DNA of 64,000 bases from Cudoniella acicularis (lineage: Eukaryota > Ascomycota > Leotiomycetes > Helotiales > Helotiaceae): the NCBI GenBank assembly GCA_013054445.1, contig JAAMPI010000010.1, positions 37,514 to 101,513 on the forward strand, given 5' to 3'. How positions within the stretch are numbered: the first letter of the stretch is position 1; each line of letters begins with the position of its first letter. The notes below the pieces were generated by a model. It saw only the letters and a program-made list of their open reading frames with translations, was not told where the DNA came from and did not search any database. Made by a program: the position numbers and the translations under genes. This document shows positions 22,601-34,776 of this stretch, piece by piece.

Positions 22601-25600
22601 CGAGGAAGCCATCCGGCTGACCCAGACACAAACGTGGAAAGCTTACACTCTATGTGAATCGTGGAAAACAGATCCATCTTCTCAATATCCGGCACTTATG
22701 TTTCTGTGGTATTCTTCCCCACCTGCCGGAAAAGGACGAAATAGATTGAGGCAGAGATAATGCAACCACATGAAACTTAAAGGAGAGAGTCAGACGGACA
22801 ACTTTGTCCCTTGAAAACGTGGAATTTAGGAGCGTGTGCATGTACAAAAATAAATCGAGCACTTTATTTGAGAGGATGCCCCGCATTCGGGGTTGTGTAG
22901 TCAGCTATGCAGGTACATGACTCCCAAAAAAGGTCTGCAGCTTGTTAGCGATTGGTGATGTCTCGCTGCGAGTTTAAAAAAAAAAGGCGTAGCGGAATGC
23001 AGATGGGATGCAGGTAGGGTGCAGATACGGCCTGCGAAGTGCAAGCGGCATCGACAGCGCGATCATCTTGCCATCAAGCTCAGAGACGAGGGGCAGCTTC
23101 ACACGACGCTACGCATGGACATGCAGATATACTTCTGACTAACAGGGCCCTACGAATTACGACCACCAACGTCAGTTTCCACTATCCTGTCATCTGCCTC
23201 TCCTGCATGGCAGCGCGGCATTGGCAATTTGGCATGGTAGCCAACGATCCAAGGACCAAGAGAGGCACTTCGGGACGAAATACTGCAACGCACAGGCAAA
23301 CAAACGGACAGAGAGCGCGTTTTTGGAGTCGGATGCGAGAGGGAACGCGCAGGAACGCGTGCATCCTAGGTAAGTGAGCAGCGATCTCTCCGCAGTACCG
23401 CAGCACTGCAGCGCCGGATCATGGATGAGTGATTGAAGGATTGCCATGTGGCGTGGTCGTGCGCCTGGAATTTGGAGGATTACTCTTTTAATTTCCGAAT
23501 ACCAAAGTCACGGGTAATATCAGAAAGCTGCGAGGCTGTTATGGACGTGGGTGACCGTAGATTCGACATTTGAGAATCGGGAATCGGGGATACGGATAAG
23601 GAATCAGGGGGGACATTGATGGGGTGCCAAGCGTAACTTGGAGAGATCTCGTGGGGGGTTCGCAGAAGAGAGTTGAGAATCAAGACAAGGGCTTCGGGGT
23701 TGAAAGTTCGGGCTTCGTGAGCCGCAATTCGGGACCGCAGTGTGGATTGTGGAACGCTGAGACGAGGCGTAATATTTAGGAACGAAATTCGGGTGACGGG
23801 CCAGCTGGAGATGAGGTTTGTAAGTTGCCAAGTTGTGAGTGGCGCGTCCGATTGTGGGGTGTACGGAGCAGGGAGGCACCCTACATTATTACTCCGTATA
23901 TGACGTGATGGGATCCCAACGATCGAGGATCCCTCTGAGATCTTCCTCACCATTTGGAGTTTTGGGTACGACTCTACTTCGGAGATTCTTCCGCCGGAGT
24001 CGCTGCTGCTGTTGTTCTGAATCTGATTTCGATTATTTTGTTACTCGTAACCTGTATATCAATCAAGGTTGACGTTGACAGCGGCAGACCTCGCTTGATA
24101 ATGAGTTGGCAACGCTTAGTGGAGAACCTAAAGTTTTTGTGAAATTAAGGGATCCAAAGGGGAAACTATAGGCCATGTATCAATACTAATAGTACTAGCA
24201 GAAGTCTAATAGCAATGTAGCACCTGGGCAGAGGCGGCCGGTGTTTCTGGAGAAAACGGCGCTGCAGACGCTGGATCTGAACTTTTGATTCCATCAAAGT
24301 CTTCCGTCTAATCTTGACATCGGATGGAGATCCATGTCGGCCTGTCATCCAGCTCCTGAAATTTTAGCAGCTGATGGAGCTCGATTTCCAACAATTCAAT
24401 TACGTAGAAGAGCTGAATAGACAAACTGTGGCAACGAAAATCGATTCGATTGTTGATTGGGTAGGACACGCAGTGAGGCGACTGCGAGGAGTATGTCAAG
24501 ACGTCCCATGTGATTCTGCTTGTGATTCGTGCTAGACCTTTCGTGAATCTCCCAGGTCAAACATCTCGATGTCGCTTCAAAACCATGGGGAGCGTGAAAC
24601 AAACCCCACGGAGCCTGTCTGTACTGGAGCGATCGTCGTTCAGCTGGAAGGAGAAAACCCAGTCCCGAGAGGATCGTCATTGAACCGTTGGTTGAGGTGC
24701 TCTTGACTTTTTTTTTGGACGCGAATTGTGTTCGAAAGTTCGACAGCGAGGGCGAGAGCGAGCCCTGAGAGCCAACTCAATCGCTGCCGAAGCGGGAGAT
24801 TTGGGCCCAGGACTAAACGAGGCAAGCTTCAGGTACAAGCGTTGCAGCTCGCCATTTGACTGGTACGCGGCATGCCGGAACAGGGGTCAACTGAAAGGAT
24901 GGACTGCCCGTCTTCGCGGGTCCGGCATCTCAGCCCCTTTTCGCCCAATGCCCACGCGACAGCATCCACACCCACGCTCCTTTTTGCACCATTTGCGACA
25001 GACACCGTAAACCTCCGAAGGGAGGTTTGCGAACAATTCAGCAAATCGGGATACCTGCGAGCACAAAGCAAAGAGATCAAGAAGATAAGACGAGAATATT
25101 GGTTTTGATGGGAAGACCTGAAACCTGCAAAACCTCCGTGGGCTTCTCAGTGTCGTGATTGGCGTAGAGAAAAAAGCGATATCTGTCAGAGGGCACCGAC
25201 CTTCTATCACAACACAAAAGAAAGCATCGTCGATGACAACGGCAAAAGCATCCGAGTTAGAAAGTTCTAGCGCCCGAGACACAACAGATGCAAAACTGGG
25301 TAAAGGAGTCGATAGTGCAGGCTGATCGGGGCAAGTAAGGAGTTTTCTAGTCGTCGGGACGAGGCTTTTGCACGGGGCCGGAGCAGAGGAGGCCTTCGCG
25401 CTGTTTAGGAGTCGGGATTCGGGGGATACCTGGGCACACTTGAGATCCAGCGAAATGCCTGGCAGTGACAGCAGTGACAGGTGCCAAAAGGGTCACTGAA
25501 GCATCCCCAGTATGGAGGGGTAGATGAATAATGCTGCTATACTTCTCTCGTGATAACCTTAGAAGCTGCACTTAGTAAGCTGAGAAAGCCTTGATGAGAT

Positions 25601-27153
25601 GCATGAGACTCTGTAAAGTATTTCTTGACGACAACCCGCCGGCATCGGCTTGTTGTTGGTTTGCTGTTTGTATTTCGCGGTGCCGTGCAAGCTGCACCTT
25701 CTGAAACGCGAGAGTGCCGACATCCCCATGCCGCTCATCCAAAGGTGTTGCTTGCTGAAGAATACTTCCAATCGTGCAGGCTGCAGCAGCACCTCCTGGC
25801 TGACTCGTTCGTTCTCGCGCACAAGTTACCAGTTAAGCTGCTGCTCACCTCACCAGCGCTCCAGCTCCAGCTTCTCCAGCGGCTGTGAGGCGGCTGTAGG
25901 CTTGTCGCGCTGCAATTGCAGACTGCCAACATCAGTCTTATTGGCTACTGCTGAGAGGAGTCGAGAGGGAAGTTCCAGGCGTGTAAGGACAATGCTACCC
26001 AGTAACCCAGTAAAAAAAAAGTAAAAGGCGCTTGATGTCTAGTGCTGGTGCGCCCCAATTTCCAGTTCGTGCATGTCGCTAAGGAAAGGCACAGGCACAG
26101 GCACAAGCATGGCCAGGGGCCTAGGGGGCCGTCCGCGAAAAAGATGGCCATAGAAGCCTTGGAGCCTTGAAGCCATGGACCTCCTTGTAATCTCTGCCCA
26201 ATCCCGATTCCTCTGCTCTTCCTCTCCCCTCGACTTCAGATCCAGGACTCCTCGAGCAAATACCCTCGTCCTCGAAACACAAAAGCATACCTCTGCTGGT
26301 GATCGAGAGTACTGTTGCTGTCCAGGAGCCACCACGTTCATTACTTTGCCTTCTTTTGCCCTCAGGTCTGTGTCCATTAATGCACTATCATCACACGAAG
26401 CTCTGCCAATCGTCACTCAGCGTCTGCAGCAGCCCGTCCGGCTCTCCTTCAACTCGTTATCCAACTCTTTCTAAACCGTGTGTCGAGCGCCGAAGTGCGC
26501 AAAAGACATCGAATTCGAATTCCAGCATTCCAGCGAGCCAGTGTGCGGGTCACTGACGATCCAGGGAAAAAGAACATTCACGACGTTGTCAACGGGGCCG
26601 AAGAGAAATTCTGCGGAGCAATTCATGCATCCTCGATAATCCTCGTCCGAAACGAGCTCTCACACAATCACTTCCATTTCTGAAGCAAGGCTTCCACCAA
26701 TCCCTACCCGATTTCTGACATTTACATCGATATTTAATCGTTTATACGGATCACGCCTGTCCGCGAAACGAATTGTTCTCATTGCTGCCGCTTTCATTGC
26801 CAGGATTCGGCGGCCACCCTAGCAATCAGTGTGTTTTCCCCAAGAAGTGGCCCGCCGTGCCAATCTTTGTATTCAAGGCTGATGCTTGAGTCTTTAATAG
26901 AATTCATCTCCGCGTTTTCGAGCTTCCGAGCCGGATATAACTTTGTGCATTATTGTCTGTTGAGAATCAAAACCGTCCCACCTCGATTGCCAGGTTTTTG
27001 ATTCTTAGGTGGAGGTTTCAACTTTTAATTTTGTGAGCCTGCTCACTTGCAACTGTCTCTGTTAGTTCTTCTATCTACTCCAACATTTTCCTGTAGTCAG
27101 TGCCCGTAACTAATCGATTGACTCAGAACGTTTATCCAGCCATCGTCGCAAAA
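19637..27153. other. 7.5-kb gene-poor stretch
   Basis: No gene is supported. The 75-bp foldback lies at 19769-19847, followed by a very AT-rich block at 19850-19975. Open frames without recognisable domains include 19972-20391 (minus, 139 codons), 20448-20714 (minus, 88 codons) and 23480-23953 (minus, 157 codons). Their composition does not favour coding and I treat them as chance frames. The part from about 26200 to 27150 is pyrimidine-rich and is likely promoter and 5' UTR of the gene at 27154. Confidence 0.5.
19769..19847. mobile_element. 75-bp TA-flanked foldback (MITE-like or solo inverted ends)
   Basis: The left arm starts at 19771 with CCCTCCCCCC then GTTTAGTTGTTAG. The right arm ends at 19845 and reads, on the opposite strand, TCCTCCCCCGGG then TTTAGTTGTCAG. 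The arms enclose about 30 bp. TA occurs immediately outside both ends (19769-19770 and 19846-19847), as for Tc1/mariner-type target duplications. There is no coding capacity. It is either a minimal foldback or what is left of a larger element after internal deletion. Confidence 0.6.
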
Positions 27154-30100
27154 ATGAATCGATTCCGGACGAAGAAGAAGACAAAGGAGGTGGCCGAGGG
27201 GATAGCAAGACCGTCGACCGACTCTGATGCGGCTTCATTTGGACCCGCTAAGAAAACAAGAACATTTGGACGAGGAAAGAAAGCTCAGGAGGAACCCGAG
27301 CCAAAACAGCAACTTGATCTGGTAAATGCATTACCGCCTTCCGACGACTTTCGAACGAGCCTGCTCATGAGTGGTCTCTCGGCTCGATTTTCTATGTTGC
27401 GAGAACAAGACGATCCCAAATCGAAGATAGGCAAAGCAAGCGATGATAGTGTTTTGTTTCCCAAGCGACAATCGAGGTTTAACGATCTGTCATTCCAAGC
27501 TCACGGTCTATCCGATATTGCAGAAGTTTCTTCTATCAATGGATCCATTAGACCGCCGTTTACGATGGAGAGGAAGGATTCCTACAACACAATAGAAAGT
27601 GATGGCGATTCGGTACACAGTGGAAACATAATGAATCGGGCGAAGCCAGGGGAAGGCAATAATTTGTTCGGAGGGCGTCAAAAGATATACAAGATTCCTA
27701 TGAATGCTTCCGGTTCCACGAGGAGTCTTCAAGATGGGGGTGGAATGGGAGGACGGGCTTTATATGGTGATGATGTTAGTCAATCCGCTTTCCAAAAGTT
27801 GCGGGAGCGAGAAAGAGAACAGGAACGACAAGTCCAAGAGGAGAAAGAGAATGAGAAAGAGGATCAGTCATCTAGGCCGCCATCCCCGCCTCTGTCAGGT
27901 TACAATCGGAATCGGGAGACCTCATCAACAACATCCTCTGCTGAGCCCTCCAGCGCTACTCGAACCTCAACAGCTGCTACATCTGTCACCTCTCAAAGAA
28001 CACCATCTCTCAACGGCGGTCGGACTCCCATCTCCCCAGCAGCCCCCGTCTCCGGCACAGGTTTAGAGCGATCTATAACAAAAACGCGTCGATTGTACGA
28101 AACTGGGCTGGACCAGCATCTCCATGAGCAGCAATACTCCGCTATGAGTAGAATTGATACATTGACTAGGCAACGGACCCTTGGTACACGAACACCGCCA
28201 CTCAACTCGCCAACTGGGGGTTTCAGTCCAATTGACAGATGGGACAGGCAGCAAATCGCAGGAAAAGCTAGTTTTCCGAACTTGCGAAATGCCAAAACTC
28301 CACCAAGCCTGGCACCCTTGAACACTTTCGATTTTGCTGTGAAGTCGGCCGAAAACTCGGATTCGAAGCCATTTGGACTGGTATCACCTCCCCTGAGTCC
28401 ACCAATTACTGAACACGATCAACCATCAGTATTACCTGTACAGCCAAACGACAGAGGAAAAGCTACTGCCACGGGTGCCTTTTCCAAGCCAATACAATCG
28501 TACGACGAGAACAAGTATTCACAGCGCCAGGTTCAAATGCAGCAGGGACGAGAAACGCCGCCTCTCAGAAAACATTCCCCTCCTCGAGCGTTTGTGCCAC
28601 GCCAGCAACAGGCAGGACAAACTCGTGGTGACTCTAATGCTACTTATGCTTCCACAAGGTCAAGGTCCAATTCATCTGCACAGCGTCATTTCATGCCTTC
28701 TGACCGACCTACCGAACCCCAGCCATCAATGGCTCACATCAAGATACCAGAAAATCGAGCTATTGCAGCCGGAACTTTTCTGAGCTCACCTAATGACAGC
28801 GCAATCCCATCTCCGGTGGATCCGGCAAGCAGATTACGAACGAACATTCCCTTGGATATCTCAAAAATGAATTTCCAAGACCAGAACGTAAATCTTCAAC
28901 GCCCTCCTGAGTCCCAACACCCAGCTCATAGACAGCGACAATTCCAACAAAGTCCACGGCCTGCGGTGAGCGACGCCGATATCATGCCACCCCCGGGATT
29001 AAGTAACCCAGATTTCAACAAAACCCCGTCTGAGATTCCAGAAGACTCCCCAACTCTAGGTCCCACCGCTACAATGACTGGACTAAGTGGTATGGTTCGT
29101 CAACATCTCAGATCAGATAGTAACTCGTCCTCGGTATACGGGAGTGCGCCATCAGGTCCTCTTAGCTCCCGTTTCCCCGTTGACCCGATGGAGTCTATGC
29201 CGCGAAATGACTACAATAGCAAAAGCAATCCTTGGGAAGGTGACGACTGGGACCAAGGTTACTATGGAAGTAGCAATCAATTCGCCCTCGATGGAAGGAA
29301 AGATCTGGAGGAAACCGCTCCCATCCCAGCCCCTTTGTCAGTTCGTCCTAATATTGATGTTGAAGAAGATCGCAAGGCCTCTTTGGGAAAAGAGATGGAA
29401 ATCCATCATACTCGTGACGGAAGCACAGCAACACAGAAAGAGCGTGAAGATCTGAAAATGGATCTTGCTGAAAGGCGACGCCGGGTTAAAGAGAACATGA
29501 AAAGCTTCGTCGAAACAGAAAGTCGTTCTCCGAGTCCTTTGCCGGGATCCGATTTTGCCAAAGATGTGAGCTCTATCAAGAATAATGCGTTGGGTCTCTT
29601 GAAACCCAAGTCCAGTCGGGGATCTCTCATTGTACGGTCGAAAGAACCTGGCCAATCAAAAGCTATGAAGATGCTCGGCATTGGTAGTACCACCATAAGT
29701 AGCTCACCATCACCAAACCGACAGAACTTCGATGATGACGTTAGGAAGCAAGATGATGAAAATGCGGGCGTCGGAGCAGTCCAAGATCCTGTCACTGAAC
29801 CCCAAACGAGAGCCTTTCGACAAGCTCGCAGGGATGCCCAACGTGATCGGGAACGACAAGTAGCATTGAGACACCAGCAGAGAATAGCAGCTGAAGGAAC
29901 GAATCCAGAATGGCCGTCTTCAACCAGGTATGAAAACTCGTCGCCACAGCGAGAGCCAAGCAGCGATAGAATCCCGCCGAACATACGAACTCGTCAAAGG
30001 ACCCCAAGTCGCGAGAGAAAGCCTCCTCCTGTCACTCACTCGCACCGTAATGGTGTCCTGGAAAGTAAAAGCAGCATGGGCTCGAATCGATCAGGTTCGT

Positions 30101-31023
30101 CGCCACCATCTCGACCGTCCCGGGACCGGTCAAGCTCAGACGCCTCGGTTCGTTCAAAGAGCCGTAATGGTAGATATCGTGACGACTTGGCAAAAGCCAT
30201 GGCAGAAGGCACAGCTAGTTCAAGTCAAGGAATGTACAACGAACTGGAAATTCCCTCAAGTTATCATGCGCCTAGGTCACCTGGTGCGACGTCGATGTCT
30301 CCAATGCCGTCTCCAATGTTGGTAGGGCCAAATGGTAGATCCCGATCACGGAGCAACAGCAGAGTTGCTACCAATGGATACCCCGAACCTCAGAAATTGC
30401 AGCCAATTCAGACTGGAGGAGCTATCGATCTTTCACATTCTCCTAGACCGTCTCCAACTGCTCCATTTTCGATCAATTCTACACCGGCCCAGCCTTCTCC
30501 TGCTGGATCCGTTGCGAATACCCCTACAGCGCAAGCTTTCCAATCTCAGAACCGTGTGCCAGGAGCTCGCAAAAAGTCCATCAACAAGCATGATATTTCC
30601 GAGCCTAAATTTGTCTCATCAACGTCGAGAATTGACACAGTGAATCTCCCTCCGGAGGCTTCTTTGAAGAATGGCATGCAGATGTCTGCCCCGCCGATTC
30701 CTCCTGTCAACCCTATGCGTCGTCAGACGACTCGTGGTATGTTTGGCGCACTTAGGGGGAAGAGGGATGAATACGACGAAGTTCAGCCGATGCCAGCTGC
30801 CACCCAGTCCACCGAAGAAATGAGCACGTTCTCTGCTGACGAGGGCGACTCCAAACCAAGACTCCGTCAAAAGTTGAGAAAGAGTTCCAGCGAAGGTGGA
30901 AACCTTAATGCTAGAGCTCGACAAGCTGCCTTCGCAAAGCCAAGTCCAGCTATGCCCTCGGGCAGTTTTCCAACCTCCCGAAATGGCAGTCCACCACGCC
31001 CTGTCGATGGTGGAATGTTTTAG
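27154..31023 (+). CDS. Large, mostly disordered conserved ascomycete protein of unknown function
   Basis: A single exon of 1289 residues. The start is the first ATG (MNRFRTKKKTKEVAEG); the open frame extends 18 codons upstream without an ATG. After a basic N-terminus comes a compact stretch (LPPSDDFRTSLLMSGLSARFSML, about residues 60-85, then DSVLFPKRQSRF) that looks like the conserved core of a family I have no functional name for. The rest is rich in Ser, Pro, Arg, Gln and Thr, with SP/TP sites typical of kinase targets. Two charged helical stretches stand out: FQKLREREREQERQVQEEK near residues 212-240, and DLAERRRRVKENMKSF near 766-790, followed by a further Arg/Gln-rich helix. No enzyme, membrane or DNA-binding domain is visible. 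A scaffold or signalling role is possible but unsupported. It is a genuine gene: uninterrupted length and protein-like composition make that clear. Confidence 0.85.
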   Translation: MNRFRTKKKTKEVAEGIARPSTDSDAASFGPAKKTRTFGRGKKAQEEPEPKQQLDLVNALPPSDDFRTSLLMSGLSARFSMLREQDDPKSKIGKASDDSVLFPKRQSRFNDLSFQAHGLSDIAEVSSINGSIRPPFTMERKDSYNTIESDGDSVHSGNIMNRAKPGEGNNLFGGRQKIYKIPMNASGSTRSLQDGGGMGGRALYGDDVSQSAFQKLREREREQERQVQEEKENEKEDQSSRPPSPPLSGYNRNRETSSTTSSAEPSSATRTSTAATSVTSQRTPSLNGGRTPISPAAPVSGTGLERSITKTRRLYETGLDQHLHEQQYSAMSRIDTLTRQRTLGTRTPPLNSPTGGFSPIDRWDRQQIAGKASFPNLRNAKTPPSLAPLNTFDFAVKSAENSDSKPFGLVSPPLSPPITEHDQPSVLPVQPNDRGKATATGAFSKPIQSYDENKYSQRQVQMQQGRETPPLRKHSPPRAFVPRQQQAGQTRGDSNATYASTRSRSNSSAQRHFMPSDRPTEPQPSMAHIKIPENRAIAAGTFLSSPNDSAIPSPVDPASRLRTNIPLDISKMNFQDQNVNLQRPPESQHPAHRQRQFQQSPRPAVSDADIMPPPGLSNPDFNKTPSEIPEDSPTLGPTATMTGLSGMVRQHLRSDSNSSSVYGSAPSGPLSSRFPVDPMESMPRNDYNSKSNPWEGDDWDQGYYGSSNQFALDGRKDLEETAPIPAPLSVRPNIDVEEDRKASLGKEMEIHHTRDGSTATQKEREDLKMDLAERRRRVKENMKSFVETESRSPSPLPGSDFAKDVSSIKNNALGLLKPKSSRGSLIVRSKEPGQSKAMKMLGIGSTTISSSPSPNRQNFDDDVRKQDDENAGVGAVQDPVTEPQTRAFRQARRDAQRDRERQVALRHQQRIAAEGTNPEWPSSTRYENSSPQREPSSDRIPPNIRTRQRTPSRERKPPPVTHSHRNGVLESKSSMGSNRSGSSPPSRPSRDRSSSDASVRSKSRNGRYRDDLAKAMAEGTASSSQGMYNELEIPSSYHAPRSPGATSMSPMPSPMLVGPNGRSRSRSNSRVATNGYPEPQKLQPIQTGGAIDLSHSPRPSPTAPFSINSTPAQPSPAGSVANTPTAQAFQSQNRVPGARKKSINKHDISEPKFVSSTSRIDTVNLPPEASLKNGMQMSAPPIPPVNPMRRQTTRGMFGALRGKRDEYDEVQPMPAATQSTEEMSTFSADEGDSKPRLRQKLRKSSSEGGNLNARARQAAFAKPSPAMPSGSFPTSRNGSPPRPVDGGMF

Positions 31024-31776
31024 TTTTCGTCTTGAGTGCTAGCACTACGCGACACCATATACCCTTGCCATATGCGTTGTTTTTTCCCCACAGATATCAG
31101 TTAATGTTTACACGAAGTTTTCATTTTGTACATGAGCCTTTGGCGCCCAAAAAGACTGGAAGGGCTTGGCGTTCTGAAAAGTGTACAAGGACCATATTTT
31201 TCGCCATTTATATTTTGGCTGTTGAGTTAACCAAGTCTGTCACGATGGTGGAGGAAGAAAATGTGTAGCATTTATACTTATTATGTTGATGGCTCAGCTG
31301 GTCTGTTCCATTATTGGAGGATAACTGATTACTTGCCGCTTAGAGTGAAACTGGTTGTAGTTTATTCTGGTTAGTGGGAAGATCGTAGTGTTACACTCTA
31401 GCTTTTGTTAAAATAATATCAAATGTATCTACGATATTACCCACTCCCTATACATGTTGGTGAATATACTGTAAAGTATTGCCCATTAATACCTAGACGA
31501 ACTATAGTGCACTAAAAATTGCAGAATCAAGTATAGTTCCTTCTGCGCGAAAAATTGTTATGCCTTCAAACTTCGACAGCAGTCATTAAAAGTACGAGAA
31601 CAAAACTGGAGGTATATGTAGGTTGCTCTTCTTTGTGAATGGACTTGGCAGTTCTCAGGGGCTTCGCCAAGCGAAACCGGGGAGCCTCGCGTAATGTGGC
31701 ATCTTCAAGCTCGCTCCATCAACAGCTGTAAGCTCGAAAACAACAACAGGACTTGGTTAATTCCACAACAACAGCC
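31024..31776. other. Intergenic region
   Basis: This holds the 3' UTR of the disordered-protein gene and the promoter of the glucosidase II beta gene. Short frames are present, but none has a recognisable domain. Confidence 0.6.
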
Positions 31777-33608
31777 ATGAGGAAAGTAGAAGCACTGGTG
31801 CTCCTTGGCACTCTCCCATCTTCCATTCTTGCTTCTGAATCTTCCCGACCAAGAGGCGTCAGCCCAGAGTGTAAGCCACATCCCAAGCTCCTCCCCGCCA
31901 AAGGTGTACAACACCACCAATTGAAGTAACGTGCGCTAATTCTTGCGTTTTCTCATGCAGTTGCCAAATTTTACAAATCTGCCGATAGCTTCACCTGTAT
32001 CTCGAATCCATCCATTACCCTCGCGACCTCCCAGATCAACGACGATTACTGCGATTGCCCTGATGGCTCCGACGAGCCTGGCACCGCAGCTTGCACATAC
32101 CTCTCCGAGCTCTCACCGCCGCAACCGATAGCTGGTGGGGGAGCGGGAGTCCAGAACTCCACGCTAGCTCTGCCGGGCTTCTATTGCAAGAATAAAGGAC
32201 ATATTCCGGGGTATATACCTTTTATGTATGTCAATGACGGGGTGTGCGATTACGAGATTTGCTGCGATGGCAGTGATGAGTGGGAGGGTGTTGGTGGTAC
32301 GAAGTGTGAGGATAAGTGTAAAGAGATTGGGAAAGAGTGGAAGAAATTGGATGATATTCGGCAGAAGAGCGCGAGGAATGCGTTGAAGAAGAAGGATCAG
32401 CTTATTAAGGAAGCTCAGGAGCTCCGTGCGGGCTTGGAGACGAGTATATCGAAGTTGGAAGCAGAAATTAAAGAGAAGGAGGTTAGATCTGCGGAGTTAA
32501 AGAAGGCGTTTGAGGATATTGAGAGGAGGGAGCGGGGGAGGGTCGTGAAGAGTGCCGGGAAGGGTAGTAAGGTTACTGTTCTTGCTGGATTGGCGAAGCA
32601 GAGGGTGGAGGAATTGAGGGAGACTCTTGTGGGCGTTGTCGCGAAGAGAGATGCTTTGAAGGAAAAGGTTAAGCAGCTCGAGGCTATTCTTTCGACGTTC
32701 AAGGAGGAATACAACCCGAATTTCAACGATGAGGGTGTCAAGCGGGCTGTTAAGGCTTGGGAGGATTATGCTGCAAACAAGGTTGACTCTGACGATTCTG
32801 CTGAGGAACGGGATATTGAGGAAATTTTAAAACCAGATACTGAGGCGGAGGGTATCAATTGGGCTGAGTGGGAAACAGAAGGGGAGGAGAGTGATGTTGA
32901 TGCTCGTAAGTGCTCCCTATTTCCCCCGGTTTTGTATAAATGCTAACTGTTATAGTCTACAAATTCGAAGAATACCTCCCTGCCCCAATCCGCTCCTGGG
33001 TTCACCAGAAAATTACCGATCTACGTATTATGCTAATCGAGAATGGTATACTCGCCGAGAATACCAACTCAGGCGGCGAATCCAAGGCTGTGTCCGACGC
33101 CCGCTCCGCATTCCAAAACGCCAACGACGACCTCGGAATTAAACAAACCTCTCTCAGCGACCTCCAAAACGACCTCAACAAAGATTATGGACCAAACGAC
33201 ATCTTCCGCGCTCTCAAACACACATGCATCTCTAAAGATTCAGGCGAGTACGAGTACGAGCTCTGCTGGATGGACAAGACGGCGCAGAAGAGCAAGAAAG
33301 GTGGCGGGAATACTGGCATGGGCAATTTTGTGCGCTTCGATAAGATGGTTGTTGATGAAGAGATTGGCGCTGATGGCAAGGGGCTTGGACAGGGGGAGAG
33401 GTTGGTCATGATGTATGAGAATGGACAGCATTGTTGGAATGGCCCGAACCGGCAAACGACGGTCGTGCTGGGCTGTGCGGAGAAGGATGAGGTTTGGAAG
33501 ATTGTCGAGCAGGAGAAATGTATGTATAGGATGGATGTGGGAACGCCGGCGGTTTGTGAGAAGGAGCTTAGTGGCCAGGGTGGCGCTGGGAAGAAGGATG
33601 AATTGTGA
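31777..33608 (+). CDS. Glucosidase II beta subunit (ER glycoprotein processing)
   Basis: Three exons, 31777-31870, 31961-32905 and 32956-33608, encode 563 residues. The N-terminus (KVEALVLLGTLPSSILA) is a signal peptide and the C-terminus ends KKDEL, an ER-retrieval signal. Two LDL-receptor-like cysteine motifs follow the signal: DDYCDCPDGSDEPGTAAC and VCDYEICCDGSDEW. A long Lys/Glu-rich coiled coil covers roughly residues 140-300. The C-terminal third is the mannose-6-phosphate-receptor homology (MRH) domain, with cysteines in CWNGPNRQTTVVLGC and EKCMYRMDVGTPAVC. The protein partners the catalytic alpha subunit, which is not in this window. It presents N-glycans so the enzyme removes the two inner glucoses during the folding cycle. 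Splice junctions keep frame and all expected domains are present. Confidence 0.93.
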
Positions 33609-34776
33609 AGCCTGAAGGAACATGTCTTTCTTGGAGGTTATTTATAGAGTGTGCTGGAAAATGGATGGCGGTTTGACTGGCTGTACATTACGCTACAATA
33701 AAATGCGGTCCCATCGAATACAAACAAATAAAGCCTAAGTCTGACTCGGGTTTTTTTTCTTCAAATTTTGGCTAGTGCCGAGGTATGATAACCATATCGA
33801 CGAGAGAAACACTGAGTAAAGGAGATTATCTTGAATTAATCTAGCCACGATCATTCAGGAGTGATAAAAGTCGGCGATTTTTTCTCGACCACCCCCTTCA
33901 CACCAAACGTGAATACATCGCTTCCATGAAACAGGAACAAGGTGTTTTTCACTCAAACCCCATTCAAAACATAATTCCAAATTTACGTCTTAGGAGCTGG
34001 ATTTCTGTTTTCAGAGTCTTAGAGAAATAGATGGAAGATATACGCATGTCATCGTCATCATTTCTTAGGCAGTGCTTGCCAGTAGTGGTCTGTGCCTGGC
34101 TGATGGACAACTAATGGAGGGTTAGTAGGAATATTTGCTGGGAAGAAGATGCATGAAGATGCAAAAACACTGCGACTTTTGACAGAGAGCCCAATCAATA
34201 GAATGTTTTCCAAACAAGATACTAATGTTGATTGGTACCCGGGAAGCTCCAAAAGATAAACACCTATCGCAGGCAAACGGGTGGCCACATGCAGCAGGGA
34301 GGCATGGCAAGGTCCGCCAGCAAAGCAAGGTTGCTATGAAATTCTGTATTCTCTTTTTTTTTTTTTTAAAATTTTGGCAATGCGGATTGAGGTCGATAAG
34401 TAAATTCCGACGGCTTTTAGTGAAAGTATCAAGAAGAATACGAAAACAACAAATACTCGTTAAGAAAAAGTTTCGAGAAGTGGAAATCTCAGTGCAGGTG
34501 AGGTTTAGAGGCCTGGCCACTACGACCGGAAAGGCAAGCGAAGCGAGAAAGTTAGGAAAGGGAAGGAACCTGAAAGTGCACCTGGGCACTGCTGCCGAAG
34601 ACATTTTTGACAAGGCGGGGGAGCTTCATAACGAGACTCACGACTTTCGCGCAACCACATCCGAGACTTCCCCAGATGCTACATATGACTCCATGGTCAT
34701 TGTTGAATCTTGGGGACGTCGGCCAACCATCTTTGCGATCTGCAAGCTCCTCTAAAATTTAGAGAGCTCTTTCATC
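33609..34776. other. Intergenic region
   Basis: This is the 3' UTR of the glucosidase II beta gene and the promoter/5' UTR of the BTB-like gene. A 17-base T run lies near 34350. An open frame at 34225-34755 ends just before the next gene but has low-complexity, domain-free sequence, and I do not call it a gene. Confidence 0.55.

Noticed and set aside
23480..23953. 157-codon minus-strand frame in the gene desert
   Set aside because: No domain, low-complexity repeated TCGG/GAATCGGG-like sequence on the plus strand, and no splice context; likely chance.
27100..27153. Start of the disordered protein at 27100
   Set aside because: The codon is GTG. The first ATG (27154) begins a typical basic N-terminus.
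34225..34755. 176-codon plus-strand frame before the BTB-like gene
   Set aside because: It spans a long poly-T run, has no domain, and ends just before the next start codon; probably promoter/UTR.
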